DNA from: Anaerolineales bacterium
GTDB lineage: Bacteria; Chloroflexota; Anaerolineae; Anaerolineales; Villigracilaceae
NCBI GenBank assembly: GCA_022865905.1
Contig: JALHUM010000246.1
Span: forward strand, 1-34,257
Direction of reading: 5' to 3'
Length of the DNA: 34,257 nt
Positions 15,560-23,209 of this stretch are shown here, one piece after another. Position numbers and translations under genes: made by a program. Numbering within the stretch: position 1 is the first letter of the stretch; every line of letters starts with the position of its first letter. The notes under the pieces were generated by a model. That model ran no database searches, was not told where the DNA came from, and saw only the letters and a program-made list of their open reading frames with translations.

Positions 15560-17034
15560 GGTTGATCTTCCTCCTGCTTAGGCAGGAGTAGGGCGCGCGT
15601 ACCGTATTTTATATGCTTCTCACCCTCTTGTGAGAACTTTTTTTGGTGTTGGATGTTTTCGGCCTCCAAAAGGGCGGTGCGCGCCAGGCCTCTCTGTCCT
15701 TGTTCGAGTAAATGCGTTGCCAACAGCTGTAAGCGCCGCGAGGCCTGTGTATACTTGCCGGCTGCCACCTCCCTGCGAGCCTGTTCCTGCAGCCGGTACA
15801 GGCTCAAGTGGGAAAGTGCTTTCATGATTTCTTCTGGGGGCGTTTGTAACTTGGTCGAATCAACCACCGGCCGCGACAGGTGGAGCGGTACAGATTGGAC
15901 AGGTACAGGTTGAGACGAGATCGAGACTTTGAACTCCCCCTCCAGCAGGCGCACCTTCTCGGCCTGGCTGCCTGGAGGTTGAACCATGAATTCCATGAGG
16001 ATTTTTAGATCAATATCCTTTAGGATCGGGCCTAGGCGCAGCGGACTTTCGACGGGCAGAAGCCCAACCTCTGGCTGCAGCCGGAAGGCGTAGCGCAGAT
16101 CTGCCCCGTCGCTCACCTTGAATTCCAGCGTGCTCTCTTTGGCGTAAATCTGCCATAGTTTGTTGAATTTCTCGATCAGCATGACCTGAATATCCTGCGG
16201 CCTGGAAACGTAAAGGCTGCTCCCTCCCGTCAGGCTGGCGAGTTTATCCAGGAAATCATCGTTCCATTCGTCTCCGATGCCCAATCCGCTGTTGCCGATG
16301 CCGGCCTCAGCGGCTTTTCCTGCCAGCTCCAGGCACTTCTCTTCATCGCCGTAAGTGCGCCCGTCAGTGAGCAGGATGATGTGATTGACGTGGGATTTCT
16401 TTAGACCGCGACGGATCTCGTTATATCCGCTTTCTAACCCCTGGAAGATCTCGGTGCTGCCCGAGGTCTGGAGCATCTGGATGCGCGCTTCTAGCTTTTT
16501 CAGCTCAATGTTGTGCGTGGCTGGGATGATCGCCTCCGCCCGGTCGCTGAAGACCACCACCGAAAGGGTGTCGCTATTGCGCAGGCGGCGGAGCAATTGG
16601 ATGGCGGTGGCCTTGACCATGTCCATATTTTGGCCTTGCATGGATGTCGAGCGATCCAATACAAGGCAGAGGTTGAGCGGCGGCGTGGGAAGGGCCTTCG
16701 AATCAATCGTAGCGAAAAACTCGATCAGGGCATAAACAAGTTGCGGCTCCTTCATGCGGGGTACGCTTTGCCGGCTGTAGAGTACTTTTTGCTGGATCAG
16801 CCCGCTTTCGATTTTTTCTGGCGGGAGAGTGTCATTGTATTTGGCCCGCTTTTTGGGATCATGCAGCACCTCGTATGCCGCTTGGATCTCGAGGAATCTT
16901 TCGGTGTCTTGCGCAGAGCCGCCTTTATCGGGGTGCAAGCGACGCGCAGCACTGAAATATGCCTTGCGAATCTCTTCGGGTGAGGCATCTCGTTGAAGGC
17001 CGAGCAGAGTGTAGCAATCCGGTTTGTTGGTCAT
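15556..17034 (-). CDS. J-domain-vWA fusion protein
   Basis: A 492-residue protein with an unusual domain order. Residues 1-70 form a DnaJ J-domain (YTLLGLQRDASPEEIRKAYF) with the HPD motif in RRLHPDKGG, which would stimulate an Hsp70 ATPase. A von Willebrand A domain follows at about 115-300 with an intact MIDAS: DRSTSMQG (DxSxS), TSGSTEIFQ (Thr) and LLTDGRTYGDE (Asp). The rest is a beta-rich part like those of vWA/Ca-activated-channel proteins, then a helical C-terminus (LYRLQEQARREVAAGKYTQA) that looks TPR-like. The start at 17034 gives the J-domain N-terminus; the track extension runs into the PP2C gene. The PP2C stop is 1 nt upstream, so translation is coupled. It would link chaperone recruitment to a kinase/phosphatase pair. 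Confidence 0.9.
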   Translation of the reverse strand: MTNKPDCYTLLGLQRDASPEEIRKAYFSAARRLHPDKGGSAQDTERFLEIQAAYEVLHDPKKRAKYNDTLPPEKIESGLIQQKVLYSRQSVPRMKEPQLVYALIEFFATIDSKALPTPPLNLCLVLDRSTSMQGQNMDMVKATAIQLLRRLRNSDTLSVVVFSDRAEAIIPATHNIELKKLEARIQMLQTSGSTEIFQGLESGYNEIRRGLKKSHVNHIILLTDGRTYGDEEKCLELAGKAAEAGIGNSGLGIGDEWNDDFLDKLASLTGGSSLYVSRPQDIQVMLIEKFNKLWQIYAKESTLEFKVSDGADLRYAFRLQPEVGLLPVESPLRLGPILKDIDLKILMEFMVQPPGSQAEKVRLLEGEFKVSISSQPVPVQSVPLHLSRPVVDSTKLQTPPEEIMKALSHLSLYRLQEQARREVAAGKYTQASRRLQLLATHLLEQGQRGLARTALLEAENIQHQKKFSQEGEKHIKYGTRALLLPKQEEDQP

Positions 17035-17035
17035 C

Positions 17036-17935
17036 CTATCCAAGCAACTGAACCAGCACCACGCTGATGTTGTCTGGCCCGCCGGCGGTGTTGGCCGCGT
17101 TGACAAGGTTTTGACAGGCGTTCTGGAGATTAGAGGATTCGCCAATGATCTGATAAATATCTTCTTCTGGCAGCACGCCCCACAAGCCATCGGTGCACAA
17201 TAAGATGTATCCTGGCTGTGGGAAAGGCGCTGTGAAAATATCCGGCTCGAACATCTCTCCCTGGCCGAGCGCCCGGTAGAGCACGTTGCGCTGAGGGTGG
17301 ACGGCAGCCTCTTGGGTGGTGATCTGGCCGAGTTCCTCCAGACGCTTTACGAGCGAATGGTCGCGGGTGAGGGCCTCGATCCGCCGGTCAGGACGGAGGA
17401 TATAGGCGCGGCTGTCGCCGATATGGGCGACGGTCACTTGTTTGCCGAGTACGAGAGCTGCCGTCAGCGTGGTGCCTCCGCCCGGCGCGGACTGCAGCAC
17501 GGTGTGCTGCGCCTCGTCAACCACGGCGCGGATGAGTTCCTGGAGCGGTTCGTCCATCACTTCAGACTGGTTGGCGATATAAGGAAGGAACTTTCGCAGG
17601 ATATTCCCGGCCACCGTGCGCACGGCTGCGTTGCTGGCCACCTCGCCATACTGGTGACCACCCATCCCATCAGCAACGATATAGAGGCCGAGCGGGACGC
17701 AGTTGCTCCCGTTGCCAATCGTGATCGAGATCGCAAACAAGCTGTCTTCGTTGTGCTCGCGTTGTTTTCCTACAGATTGTCCGCAAGCCGCATCCAATTG
17801 CTGTGGTTCGTAATGTTTGCCTTTGACCAATGCCTCCTGGATTTGCTGGTTCAGTAGGGGAGCAGTACTCACGTTAGCCGATGGAGCAGGTACGCGCACA
17901 CGTTTCTTGCCACGAAAGATATTTTTTAGAGTCAC
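17036..17935 (-). CDS. PP2C-family Ser/Thr protein phosphatase
   Basis: A 299-residue metal-dependent phosphatase. Motifs in order are REHNEDSLF, YIVADGMGGHQYGEVAS, PGGGTTLTAAL, VAHIGDSRAYIL, LLCTDGLWGVL and GGPDNISVVLVQL, covering all metal-binding Asp residues. The ~60-residue N-terminus is basic and then polar (NIFRGKKRVRVP), with no membrane helix, so it is cytoplasmic. I chose the GTG at 17935, with AAGGAG 7 nt upstream. The track ORF extends 43 codons further into a palindromic repeat and is rejected. It would reverse phosphorylation by the kinase encoded upstream and is coupled to the J-vWA gene downstream. Confidence 0.93.
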   Translation of the reverse strand: MTLKNIFRGKKRVRVPAPSANVSTAPLLNQQIQEALVKGKHYEPQQLDAACGQSVGKQREHNEDSLFAISITIGNGSNCVPLGLYIVADGMGGHQYGEVASNAAVRTVAGNILRKFLPYIANQSEVMDEPLQELIRAVVDEAQHTVLQSAPGGGTTLTAALVLGKQVTVAHIGDSRAYILRPDRRIEALTRDHSLVKRLEELGQITTQEAAVHPQRNVLYRALGQGEMFEPDIFTAPFPQPGYILLCTDGLWGVLPEEDIYQIIGESSNLQNACQNLVNAANTAGGPDNISVVLVQLLG

Positions 17936-17970
17936 TTGAGGTCTCCTTGAGTTTATGAACCTGCTGTATC

Positions 17971-18068
17971 CTCGATAAATTGGGGGAGAGGGTGTGCAGG
18001 TGGTCGCGAAGCATACCCGAAGGGTGCGAAGCCACCCGCACACCCCCCACCTTTCCCTAATCATCGAG
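17971..18068. repeat. 98-bp palindromic repeat between kinase and phosphatase genes
   Basis: CTCGAT (17971) and ATCGAG (18063) bound nested arms: GGGTGTGCAGGTGG faces CCACCCGCACACCC. The core holds TCGCGAAGC and ACCCGAAGGGT. It resembles the elements at 13881 and 25999. Folded in the transcript, it could alter the kinase-to-phosphatase expression ratio. Confidence 0.75.
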
Positions 18069-18082
18069 AAGGTACAAACAGC

Positions 18083-20005
18083 TCAGGCTAACAGAGCGTA
18101 GAGAAAGTGGTCGGCGGAACCCACGTAGACAATATCATTATCGACTAATGGGGCGCCGGTGATAGGCCCCTGGCTGGAAAATTTCCAGCGCAGGCGACCC
18201 GTACGATATTCCAGGCAAAATAGATACCCATCCGCCGTGCCGCAATAGAGCGAATCCTTATAGATGACCGGTGACCCGCTGACTTGGTGCTCAGTGCGAA
18301 AACGCCAGGCCTCCCTCGAAGTGCGGGCGTCAATCGCATAGATATGACCGTCAGCGGATCCGGTGAAGATCAACCCCTCGGCCAGGCAAGGCGAGACGAT
18401 GGAGCCTTTGCCCATGCGAAATCGCCAGATGGCCCACCCGGAGCGCGTATCTAGCGCGTAGAAGCTGCTGTAGAGCGAACCAAAGTAGACGACGCCTTCT
18501 TCGACCCATGGCGAGGATGTGACGGCCAATTTGGCCTTGAAGCGCCACTTCAACTCGCCGCCGAAATCCACGCAGTAGAAATCTCCGCTTTCGCAACCGG
18601 AGAATACGGCTTCGTTGGTCACGAAGGGAGTGGAGCGCACCGGCGCAGCGGTCTCGAAACGCCAGGCAGCCCGCCCGGTGAGCACATTGACCGCGTGGAT
18701 GTGGGCGTCATCAGAGCCGAAGAAGATGTGGCCTTCTGCGATGCGCGGCGAAGAACGTACCGCCCCTTCTGTGTAATAAGTCCATACAACTTTGCCGGAG
18801 CGGGCGCTAACAACGTGCAGACGCTGGTCTTCCGACCCGAAGTAGATGTTGCTCTCGTACACGGCCGGGCGCGTGACGATGCCGTTATCCGTCGCGTATT
18901 TCCATTGGAATTCACCCGTCACTGCATTCAGGCAGTACAGGTTATGGTCGTAGGAGCCGATGTAGATTGACCCGTCGTAGTGGATGGGCGTACTGCGGAT
19001 CTCGTCTTCACACTGGAAGGTCCATAGGGGTTTCAAGCCGCCAGACTGGATGGCGGCAGTCATCCCCCCAATACGGTTGAGGATGCCGGTCTTGCGGCCG
19101 GCCGCCACCAAAGCTTCCTTCATCTCTTCAGCGCTCTGAAAACGGTCTTCAGGGTTATATTGGAGCGCCCTGCTGATGACAGTCTCCAGGTCCGCCGAGA
19201 TAGCCGGATTGATCTTCCTTACCGGCCGCTCGGAGAAGGAGAAAGGCGGCTCCATTTGCGGGTTGCGGCGGGTGAGGGCATGGTGCAGGGTCGCGCCCAG
19301 GGCGTAAACATCCGCTAGCGGGGTGGACTCGCCCCGGTACTGTTCGGGCGGAGAGTAACCCTCCGTGCCGATCATCGTCCCTTTTTGACCAGCCTGGAAG
19401 GGCTTGGCAATGCCAAAATCCACCAGCATCACATGCTGGGACTGGTTGATCATTACGTTGGAGGGCTTCATGTCGCGGAAGATGATCGGGTCGGGCTTGT
19501 GGGTGTGCAGGAAATTGAGCACATCGCATAACTCGATGGCCCACACCAGCACTTGCTCCTCAGCCATGAAACCCTCTGTCTCCTCGATGGTCATCTCCAG
19601 GTCTTTCCCGTTGATGAATTCCAGCACCAGGTACGAGCGCTCCTCCAATGAGAAATAATCATATATTCTCGGAATAGAAGAGTGGTTCAAGGTGGCTAGG
19701 ATATTGGCCTCGCGCTCGAAGTTGTGGATGATGGTCTGGCGGATCAACGGATCGCTGGCGTTGTTGATCATTTCCTTGACGGCGACGAGCTTGACCACGT
19801 TCGGGAAGTGCAGGTCGCGCGCCCGGTAAACCGAGCCCATGCCGCCCACCCCAATCACATCCTGGATCACATAGCGGTTAACGAGCGCTGTCTTGGGTAG
19901 GATTTGCAGGCGCTTTGATTCGCCGCCTTCGTCTTCTTTGAGTGGATCGGTGATGTTCTTGGTGCTTTCCAGACGAGCCTCCTTCTGCGCACAGAACTTG
20001 TACAA
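18083..20005 (-). CDS. Ser/Thr kinase fused to a PQQ-type beta-propeller
   Basis: About 640 residues. The kinase domain spans roughly 43-300: Gly loop IGVGGMGSVYRA, Lys in LVAVKEMI, DFG in MLVDFGIAKP, and activation-segment GTEGYSPPEQYRG. The catalytic loop reads IIFRDMKPSN, so His of HRD is Phe. Eight BamB/PQQ-like repeats follow (pattern GS-D--LYCL---TG---W, e.g. IYIGSYDHNLYCLNAVTGEF), enough for a full propeller. There is no transmembrane helix, so kinase and propeller are both cytoplasmic. The track start is TTG 20005, but a promoter -10 overlaps it. CTG 19972, 5 nt after AAGGAGG, is the better-supported start although rare; TTG is kept here only as the conventional start codon. First gene of the signalling block. 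Confidence 0.9.
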   Translation of the reverse strand: MYKFCAQKEARLESTKNITDPLKEDEGGESKRLQILPKTALVNRYVIQDVIGVGGMGSVYRARDLHFPNVVKLVAVKEMINNASDPLIRQTIIHNFEREANILATLNHSSIPRIYDYFSLEERSYLVLEFINGKDLEMTIEETEGFMAEEQVLVWAIELCDVLNFLHTHKPDPIIFRDMKPSNVMINQSQHVMLVDFGIAKPFQAGQKGTMIGTEGYSPPEQYRGESTPLADVYALGATLHHALTRRNPQMEPPFSFSERPVRKINPAISADLETVISRALQYNPEDRFQSAEEMKEALVAAGRKTGILNRIGGMTAAIQSGGLKPLWTFQCEDEIRSTPIHYDGSIYIGSYDHNLYCLNAVTGEFQWKYATDNGIVTRPAVYESNIYFGSEDQRLHVVSARSGKVVWTYYTEGAVRSSPRIAEGHIFFGSDDAHIHAVNVLTGRAAWRFETAAPVRSTPFVTNEAVFSGCESGDFYCVDFGGELKWRFKAKLAVTSSPWVEEGVVYFGSLYSSFYALDTRSGWAIWRFRMGKGSIVSPCLAEGLIFTGSADGHIYAIDARTSREAWRFRTEHQVSGSPVIYKDSLYCGTADGYLFCLEYRTGRLRWKFSSQGPITGAPLVDNDIVYVGSADHFLYALLA

Positions 20006-20034
20006 ATTATAGCCACCAAAGAAGGAAATAGCAA
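20006..20034 (-). promoter_or_regulatory. Promoter of the kinase/phosphatase/J-vWA block
   Basis: On the minus strand TTGCTA (20034-20029), a 17-nt spacer and TATAAT (20011-20006). The predicted start is near 19999, downstream of the TTG that the ORF track uses as the kinase start. Confidence 0.65.
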
Positions 20035-20090
20035 CCTATCTGACCTTGCAGAGATGGCCGATTTCGGGGAAAATACAGGCAGAGCATATC

Positions 20091-20717
20091 ATGAAAATAT
20101 TGGCAGTCAGCGACCAGGTTGATGATCGTATCTACACGCCCCAAGCGCGGGATTATTTCGGCGATGTGGATCTCGTGCTGGGCTGCGGCGACCTGCCCTA
20201 CGAGTACCTTGAGTTCCTGGTCTCGGCATTGAATAAACCGTTATTGTACGTCCCTGGGAATCACGATCCGCTTTACGAGCCGCGCTCTCCGGATCACAGG
20301 GCGGAAGGTTGCGTGTTCTTAGATCAACGCGTGACGCGCCTCAAAGGGCTGACCATCGCCGGGATGGGCGGCAGCATCCGCTACCATCCGACTCGAGTAA
20401 ACCAATACACGCAGGCGCAAATGTACTTGCGTATGTTGAAAATCGTACCGGCGCTTCTATGGCATCGCCTTCGCTTTGGCCGCGCGCTGGACATCCTGAT
20501 CGCCCATTCCCCGCCGCGCGGCATCCACGACGAAGACGACCGGGCGCACATCGGTTTCTTGGCCTTTATGGACTTCATCCGCACCTTCGAGCCGCGTTAT
20601 TTCCTGCACGGGCATACGATACCGTTGGGTAACCTGGCCTCCTCGGTGACGCAGGTTGGCGCGGCGACAGTCGTTAACGTTTTTCCCTACCGTCTCATCG
20701 AGATCGAACCCTTATGA
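20091..20717 (+). CDS. Calcineurin-like metallophosphoesterase
   Basis: A 208-residue phosphoesterase. Core motifs are GCGDLPYEY (GD), VPGNHDPL (GNHD), LIAHSPPRG (His) and LHGHTIP (GxH). The first motif, usually Asp-x-His, is SDQVDD, so its His is missing, as in a subset of the family. The start at 20091 gives the standard N-terminal strand (MKILAVSDQ); the track ORF begins 15 codons earlier. It overlaps the ParB-like gene by 4 nt (ATGA). A phosphodiesterase or phosphatase on nucleotides or proteins is possible; the substrate is not evident. Confidence 0.9.
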   Translation: MKILAVSDQVDDRIYTPQARDYFGDVDLVLGCGDLPYEYLEFLVSALNKPLLYVPGNHDPLYEPRSPDHRAEGCVFLDQRVTRLKGLTIAGMGGSIRYHPTRVNQYTQAQMYLRMLKIVPALLWHRLRFGRALDILIAHSPPRGIHDEDDRAHIGFLAFMDFIRTFEPRYFLHGHTIPLGNLASSVTQVGAATVVNVFPYRLIEIEPL

Positions 20718-21562
20718 GTAATGAACTGGAATCGCGCGTAAAAGATGACTTTTTCCACGCCCGTTTCAAGGCCTTCTTGAATGGCGTCCAAGCTGCCCTC
20801 ACTGGTCGGCCGGACACTTTGCTATCCTATGACGAGGTCAAAGAAAAGTTGCGCATCGGCGGACCGATCTATCGCGGTGTTCAGGCCGTGCCGATCAAGA
20901 GAATCGTTGGTAGTTTGAACCGCTACCAGCAGTTTGACCGGGCTTTCATGCCGAAACAGGATGATACGGCGGGCCGTTGGCAGCGCGTCGATCGCGCCTT
21001 CTACGAAGATGTTAGCCTGCCGCCGGTGGTACTGTACAAGGTGGGTAAGGTTTACTTTGTAGTGGACGGCCACCACCGTGTCTCGGTCGCTCGCGAGCAG
21101 GGACAAGAATTCATTGACGCCGAGGTGCGTGAGTGCTCGACCAAGATCAACATCACTCCCGACCTCAGGCCGGAAGATCTGCGGATCTTGGGCGATAAGG
21201 TGAATTTCCTCGAACGCACCGGTCTAGACCGCATCCGCCCGGAGACGCATATCAAGTTGACCATCCCGGATGGTTTCAGCCGTATGCTCGAGCACATTGC
21301 CGTGCACTGCTATTTCATGGGGCTTGACCTGAAGCGAGATGTCTCCGAAGAAGAGGCGGTTGCGCACTGGTACGAGGCGGTCTATCTGCCCATCATCCGC
21401 GTCATCCGCGAGAGCGACATTCTCATAGATTTCCCCGGCAAAACGGAAGGCGACCTGTACCTGTGGGTGCTAGATCACCAGCGTTACCTGTCCGAGACGG
21501 GTCACAACCTCAAGCCGCCGGACGAGGCTGCCCGCGATTTCGTACAAGGGGTGGAAGAATGA
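20714..21562 (+). CDS. ParB/sulfiredoxin-like domain protein
   Basis: A 282-residue protein with a ParB/Srx-like nucleotide-binding domain: VPIKRIVGSLNRYQQFD, then VYFVVDGHHRVSVAREQG, where DGHHR matches the family's (D/N)GHHR loop. The C-terminal ~130 residues are mostly helical (LEHIAVHCYFMGLDLK, EEAVAHWYEAVYLPIIRV) and resemble a DUF4032-type module; this is from memory, not a search. It lacks the ParB helix-turn-helix, so it is not a chromosome-partition protein. It overlaps both neighbours by 4 nt, forming a tight three-gene unit with the phosphoesterase and the aldolase. The biochemical role is unknown. Confidence 0.8.
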   Translation: MSNELESRVKDDFFHARFKAFLNGVQAALTGRPDTLLSYDEVKEKLRIGGPIYRGVQAVPIKRIVGSLNRYQQFDRAFMPKQDDTAGRWQRVDRAFYEDVSLPPVVLYKVGKVYFVVDGHHRVSVAREQGQEFIDAEVRECSTKINITPDLRPEDLRILGDKVNFLERTGLDRIRPETHIKLTIPDGFSRMLEHIAVHCYFMGLDLKRDVSEEEAVAHWYEAVYLPIIRVIRESDILIDFPGKTEGDLYLWVLDHQRYLSETGHNLKPPDEAARDFVQGVEE

Positions 21563-22473
21563 AGACTGCGCCCAGCCATCCCCTGGCTGGCGTTTACGCC
21601 GCCGCTCTCACCCCGCTCGAGGCCGATTTCTCGCCGGACCTTGAGGCGGTCGCGCCGTTGTTAGCATTCCTTGCCAGCCGCGGCTGCCACGGCTCGCTCC
21701 TTTTGGGGACGACTGGCGAAGGCCCCTCTTTTTCTCCATCCGAACGCGCCGACATCTTCCGCGCTGCCCTGGCGATCCACGCCGCGCACCCCGACTTCCG
21801 CCTGCTGGTCGGTACCGGCACTCCCAGCCTGGACGAGACGGTCCACCTGACCCGCCTGGCCTTCGACCTGGGCTTGGATGGCGTCGTCGTCCTGCCGCCC
21901 TATTACTTCCGCAAGGTCAGCGACGAAGGGCTGTTCGCCTACTTTGGCGAGATCATCCGGAGGGCTGTCCCGGCGGATAGGTTCCTGCTTGGCTACCACA
22001 TCCCCTCGCAGACGGGCGTCGGCTTCTCGCTCGACCTGCTGGCGCGTTTGAAAGACGCCTTCCCGCGACAGTTTACCGGCATCAAGGATTCCTCTCACGA
22101 GGCTGGGTTCGCCCGCGCCCTCGGCGCTCGCTTTGGCTCCGATCTGCTGGTGCTGACCGGCACGGACTCTCTCTTCCAGTTAGCCCTCGAATCCGGCGCG
22201 CAGGGCTGCATCACCGCCCTGGCCAACCTGATCTCACCCGACCTGCGCAAGATTTGGGATGGCTGGCAGAGGGGTGAGGACATCGCCCCCTTGCAGGCGC
22301 ATGTGACAGATATTCGGCACGTGTTGGAGGGCTATATGCCTTTCCCGCCCATCCTGAAAGCCTTGCTGTCACGGTTGTATGGCTTTCCGCGCTGGTCTGT
22401 CCGCCCGCCACTGGTGGAGATTTCGAAGAAAGAGGAAATGCAGGCAGCGGAGGAGTTGGCAAAGGAAGCGTGA
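21559..22473 (+). CDS. DapA/N-acetylneuraminate lyase-family aldolase
   Basis: A 304-residue Schiff-base aldolase with a TIM-barrel fold. Motifs are LLGTTGEGPSFSPSER (the GTTGE pyruvate-binding loop), GTGTPSLDETVHLTRLA, the catalytic Tyr in LLGYHIPSQTGV and the Schiff-base Lys in FTGIKDSSHE. The start at 21559 overlaps the ParB-like gene's stop (ATGA). Family reactions include dihydrodipicolinate synthesis and 2-keto-3-deoxy acid cleavage. The context has no lysine genes, so I do not assign dapA. Confidence 0.9.
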   Translation: MKTAPSHPLAGVYAAALTPLEADFSPDLEAVAPLLAFLASRGCHGSLLLGTTGEGPSFSPSERADIFRAALAIHAAHPDFRLLVGTGTPSLDETVHLTRLAFDLGLDGVVVLPPYYFRKVSDEGLFAYFGEIIRRAVPADRFLLGYHIPSQTGVGFSLDLLARLKDAFPRQFTGIKDSSHEAGFARALGARFGSDLLVLTGTDSLFQLALESGAQGCITALANLISPDLRKIWDGWQRGEDIAPLQAHVTDIRHVLEGYMPFPPILKALLSRLYGFPRWSVRPPLVEISKKEEMQAAEELAKEA

Positions 22474-22488
22474 AAACTTTCAGGCATT

Positions 22489-23157
22489 TCACTTGTGTGG
22501 GAGATGGTTGGATAGTAATTCTTCCAACCGGAGCGAGGCCAGCGAGGGAAGGACAATATCCGCACCGTCAACGCCCAATTGCCGCGTGAGGCCGATCGGC
22601 ACTGCCACGGTAAAGATGCCGGCAGATTTGGCGGCCTTCACGCCGTTGGGCGAATCCTCGAAGACGATGACCTCCTCCGCCCGGAGTTGGAGGGCAGACA
22701 GGGCAGCCAGGAACAGGCCCGGGTCCGGTTTGACCCGCCGCACATCTTCAGCGCAGAGAATGGCCTCGAAGTAGTCCAACAGGCCGAGGCGGGTCAGGTA
22801 CCTGTCCACCCAACTGTGCGGGGAACTGGAGGCAATCGCCAGGCGCAGGCCGAGTCGCCGGGCATGGTCGAGACAATCCTTCACGCCAGGCAGGATAGGT
22901 TGGCGGTCAATCAACTCATCGCTGCGAGCGCGCCAAAGGGTATTCAGCGCCGGGCGGTCAACCGGATGGCTGAGAAGTCTCTCGAGGTGAATGGCGGCGT
23001 CGAAATCCGTGGCGCCCGCCCCGCCGATGAGCTGTCCCCACAGTTCGATGGGGAGCCTGGCGCCATGCTCGGCGTAGATTTCCTGCCAGACGATGTAATC
23101 GGGCGTCTCGGTGTCGAGGATCAGGCCGTCGAAGTCGAAGATGAGGGCTTTGATCAT
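22489..23157 (-). CDS. HAD-superfamily hydrolase, beta-phosphoglucomutase-like
   Basis: A 222-residue HAD subfamily IA protein. The nucleophile motif is FDFDGLILDTE (DxD), motif II lies in IASSSPHSW, the Lys in VRRVKPDPGLFL, and the acidic motif in VFEDSPNGVKAA. The helical cap follows the first motif, as in beta-phosphoglucomutases and phosphoglycolate-type phosphatases. The start at 23157 gives the canonical MIKALIFDFDG; the track ORF extends 51 codons into the divergent pyrF promoter and is rejected. TATAAT lies 9 nt before the ATG. The substrate is unknown. Confidence 0.92.
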   Translation of the reverse strand: MIKALIFDFDGLILDTETPDYIVWQEIYAEHGARLPIELWGQLIGGAGATDFDAAIHLERLLSHPVDRPALNTLWRARSDELIDRQPILPGVKDCLDHARRLGLRLAIASSSPHSWVDRYLTRLGLLDYFEAILCAEDVRRVKPDPGLFLAALSALQLRAEEVIVFEDSPNGVKAAKSAGIFTVAVPIGLTRQLGVDGADIVLPSLASLRLEELLSNHLPHK

Positions 23158-23166
23158 AGCCGCCCC

Positions 23167-23203
23167 ATTATACCCGACGCCTTCGGGGAAGATGTTGTAT
23201 ACT
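23167..23203. promoter_or_regulatory. Divergent promoters of HAD gene and pyrF
   Basis: The minus strand has TATAAT (23172-23167), 9 nt before the HAD ATG. The plus strand has TATACT (23198-23203), 6 nt before the pyrF ATG. Both predict leaderless or nearly leaderless messages from a 52-nt shared gap. No good -35 boxes are seen. Confidence 0.5.
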
Positions 23204-23209
23204 GGCGGC

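Noticed and set aside
17297-17857. Plus-strand ORF (186 aa) opposite PP2C
   Set aside because: Shadow of the phosphatase gene; no start signal or recognisable motif.
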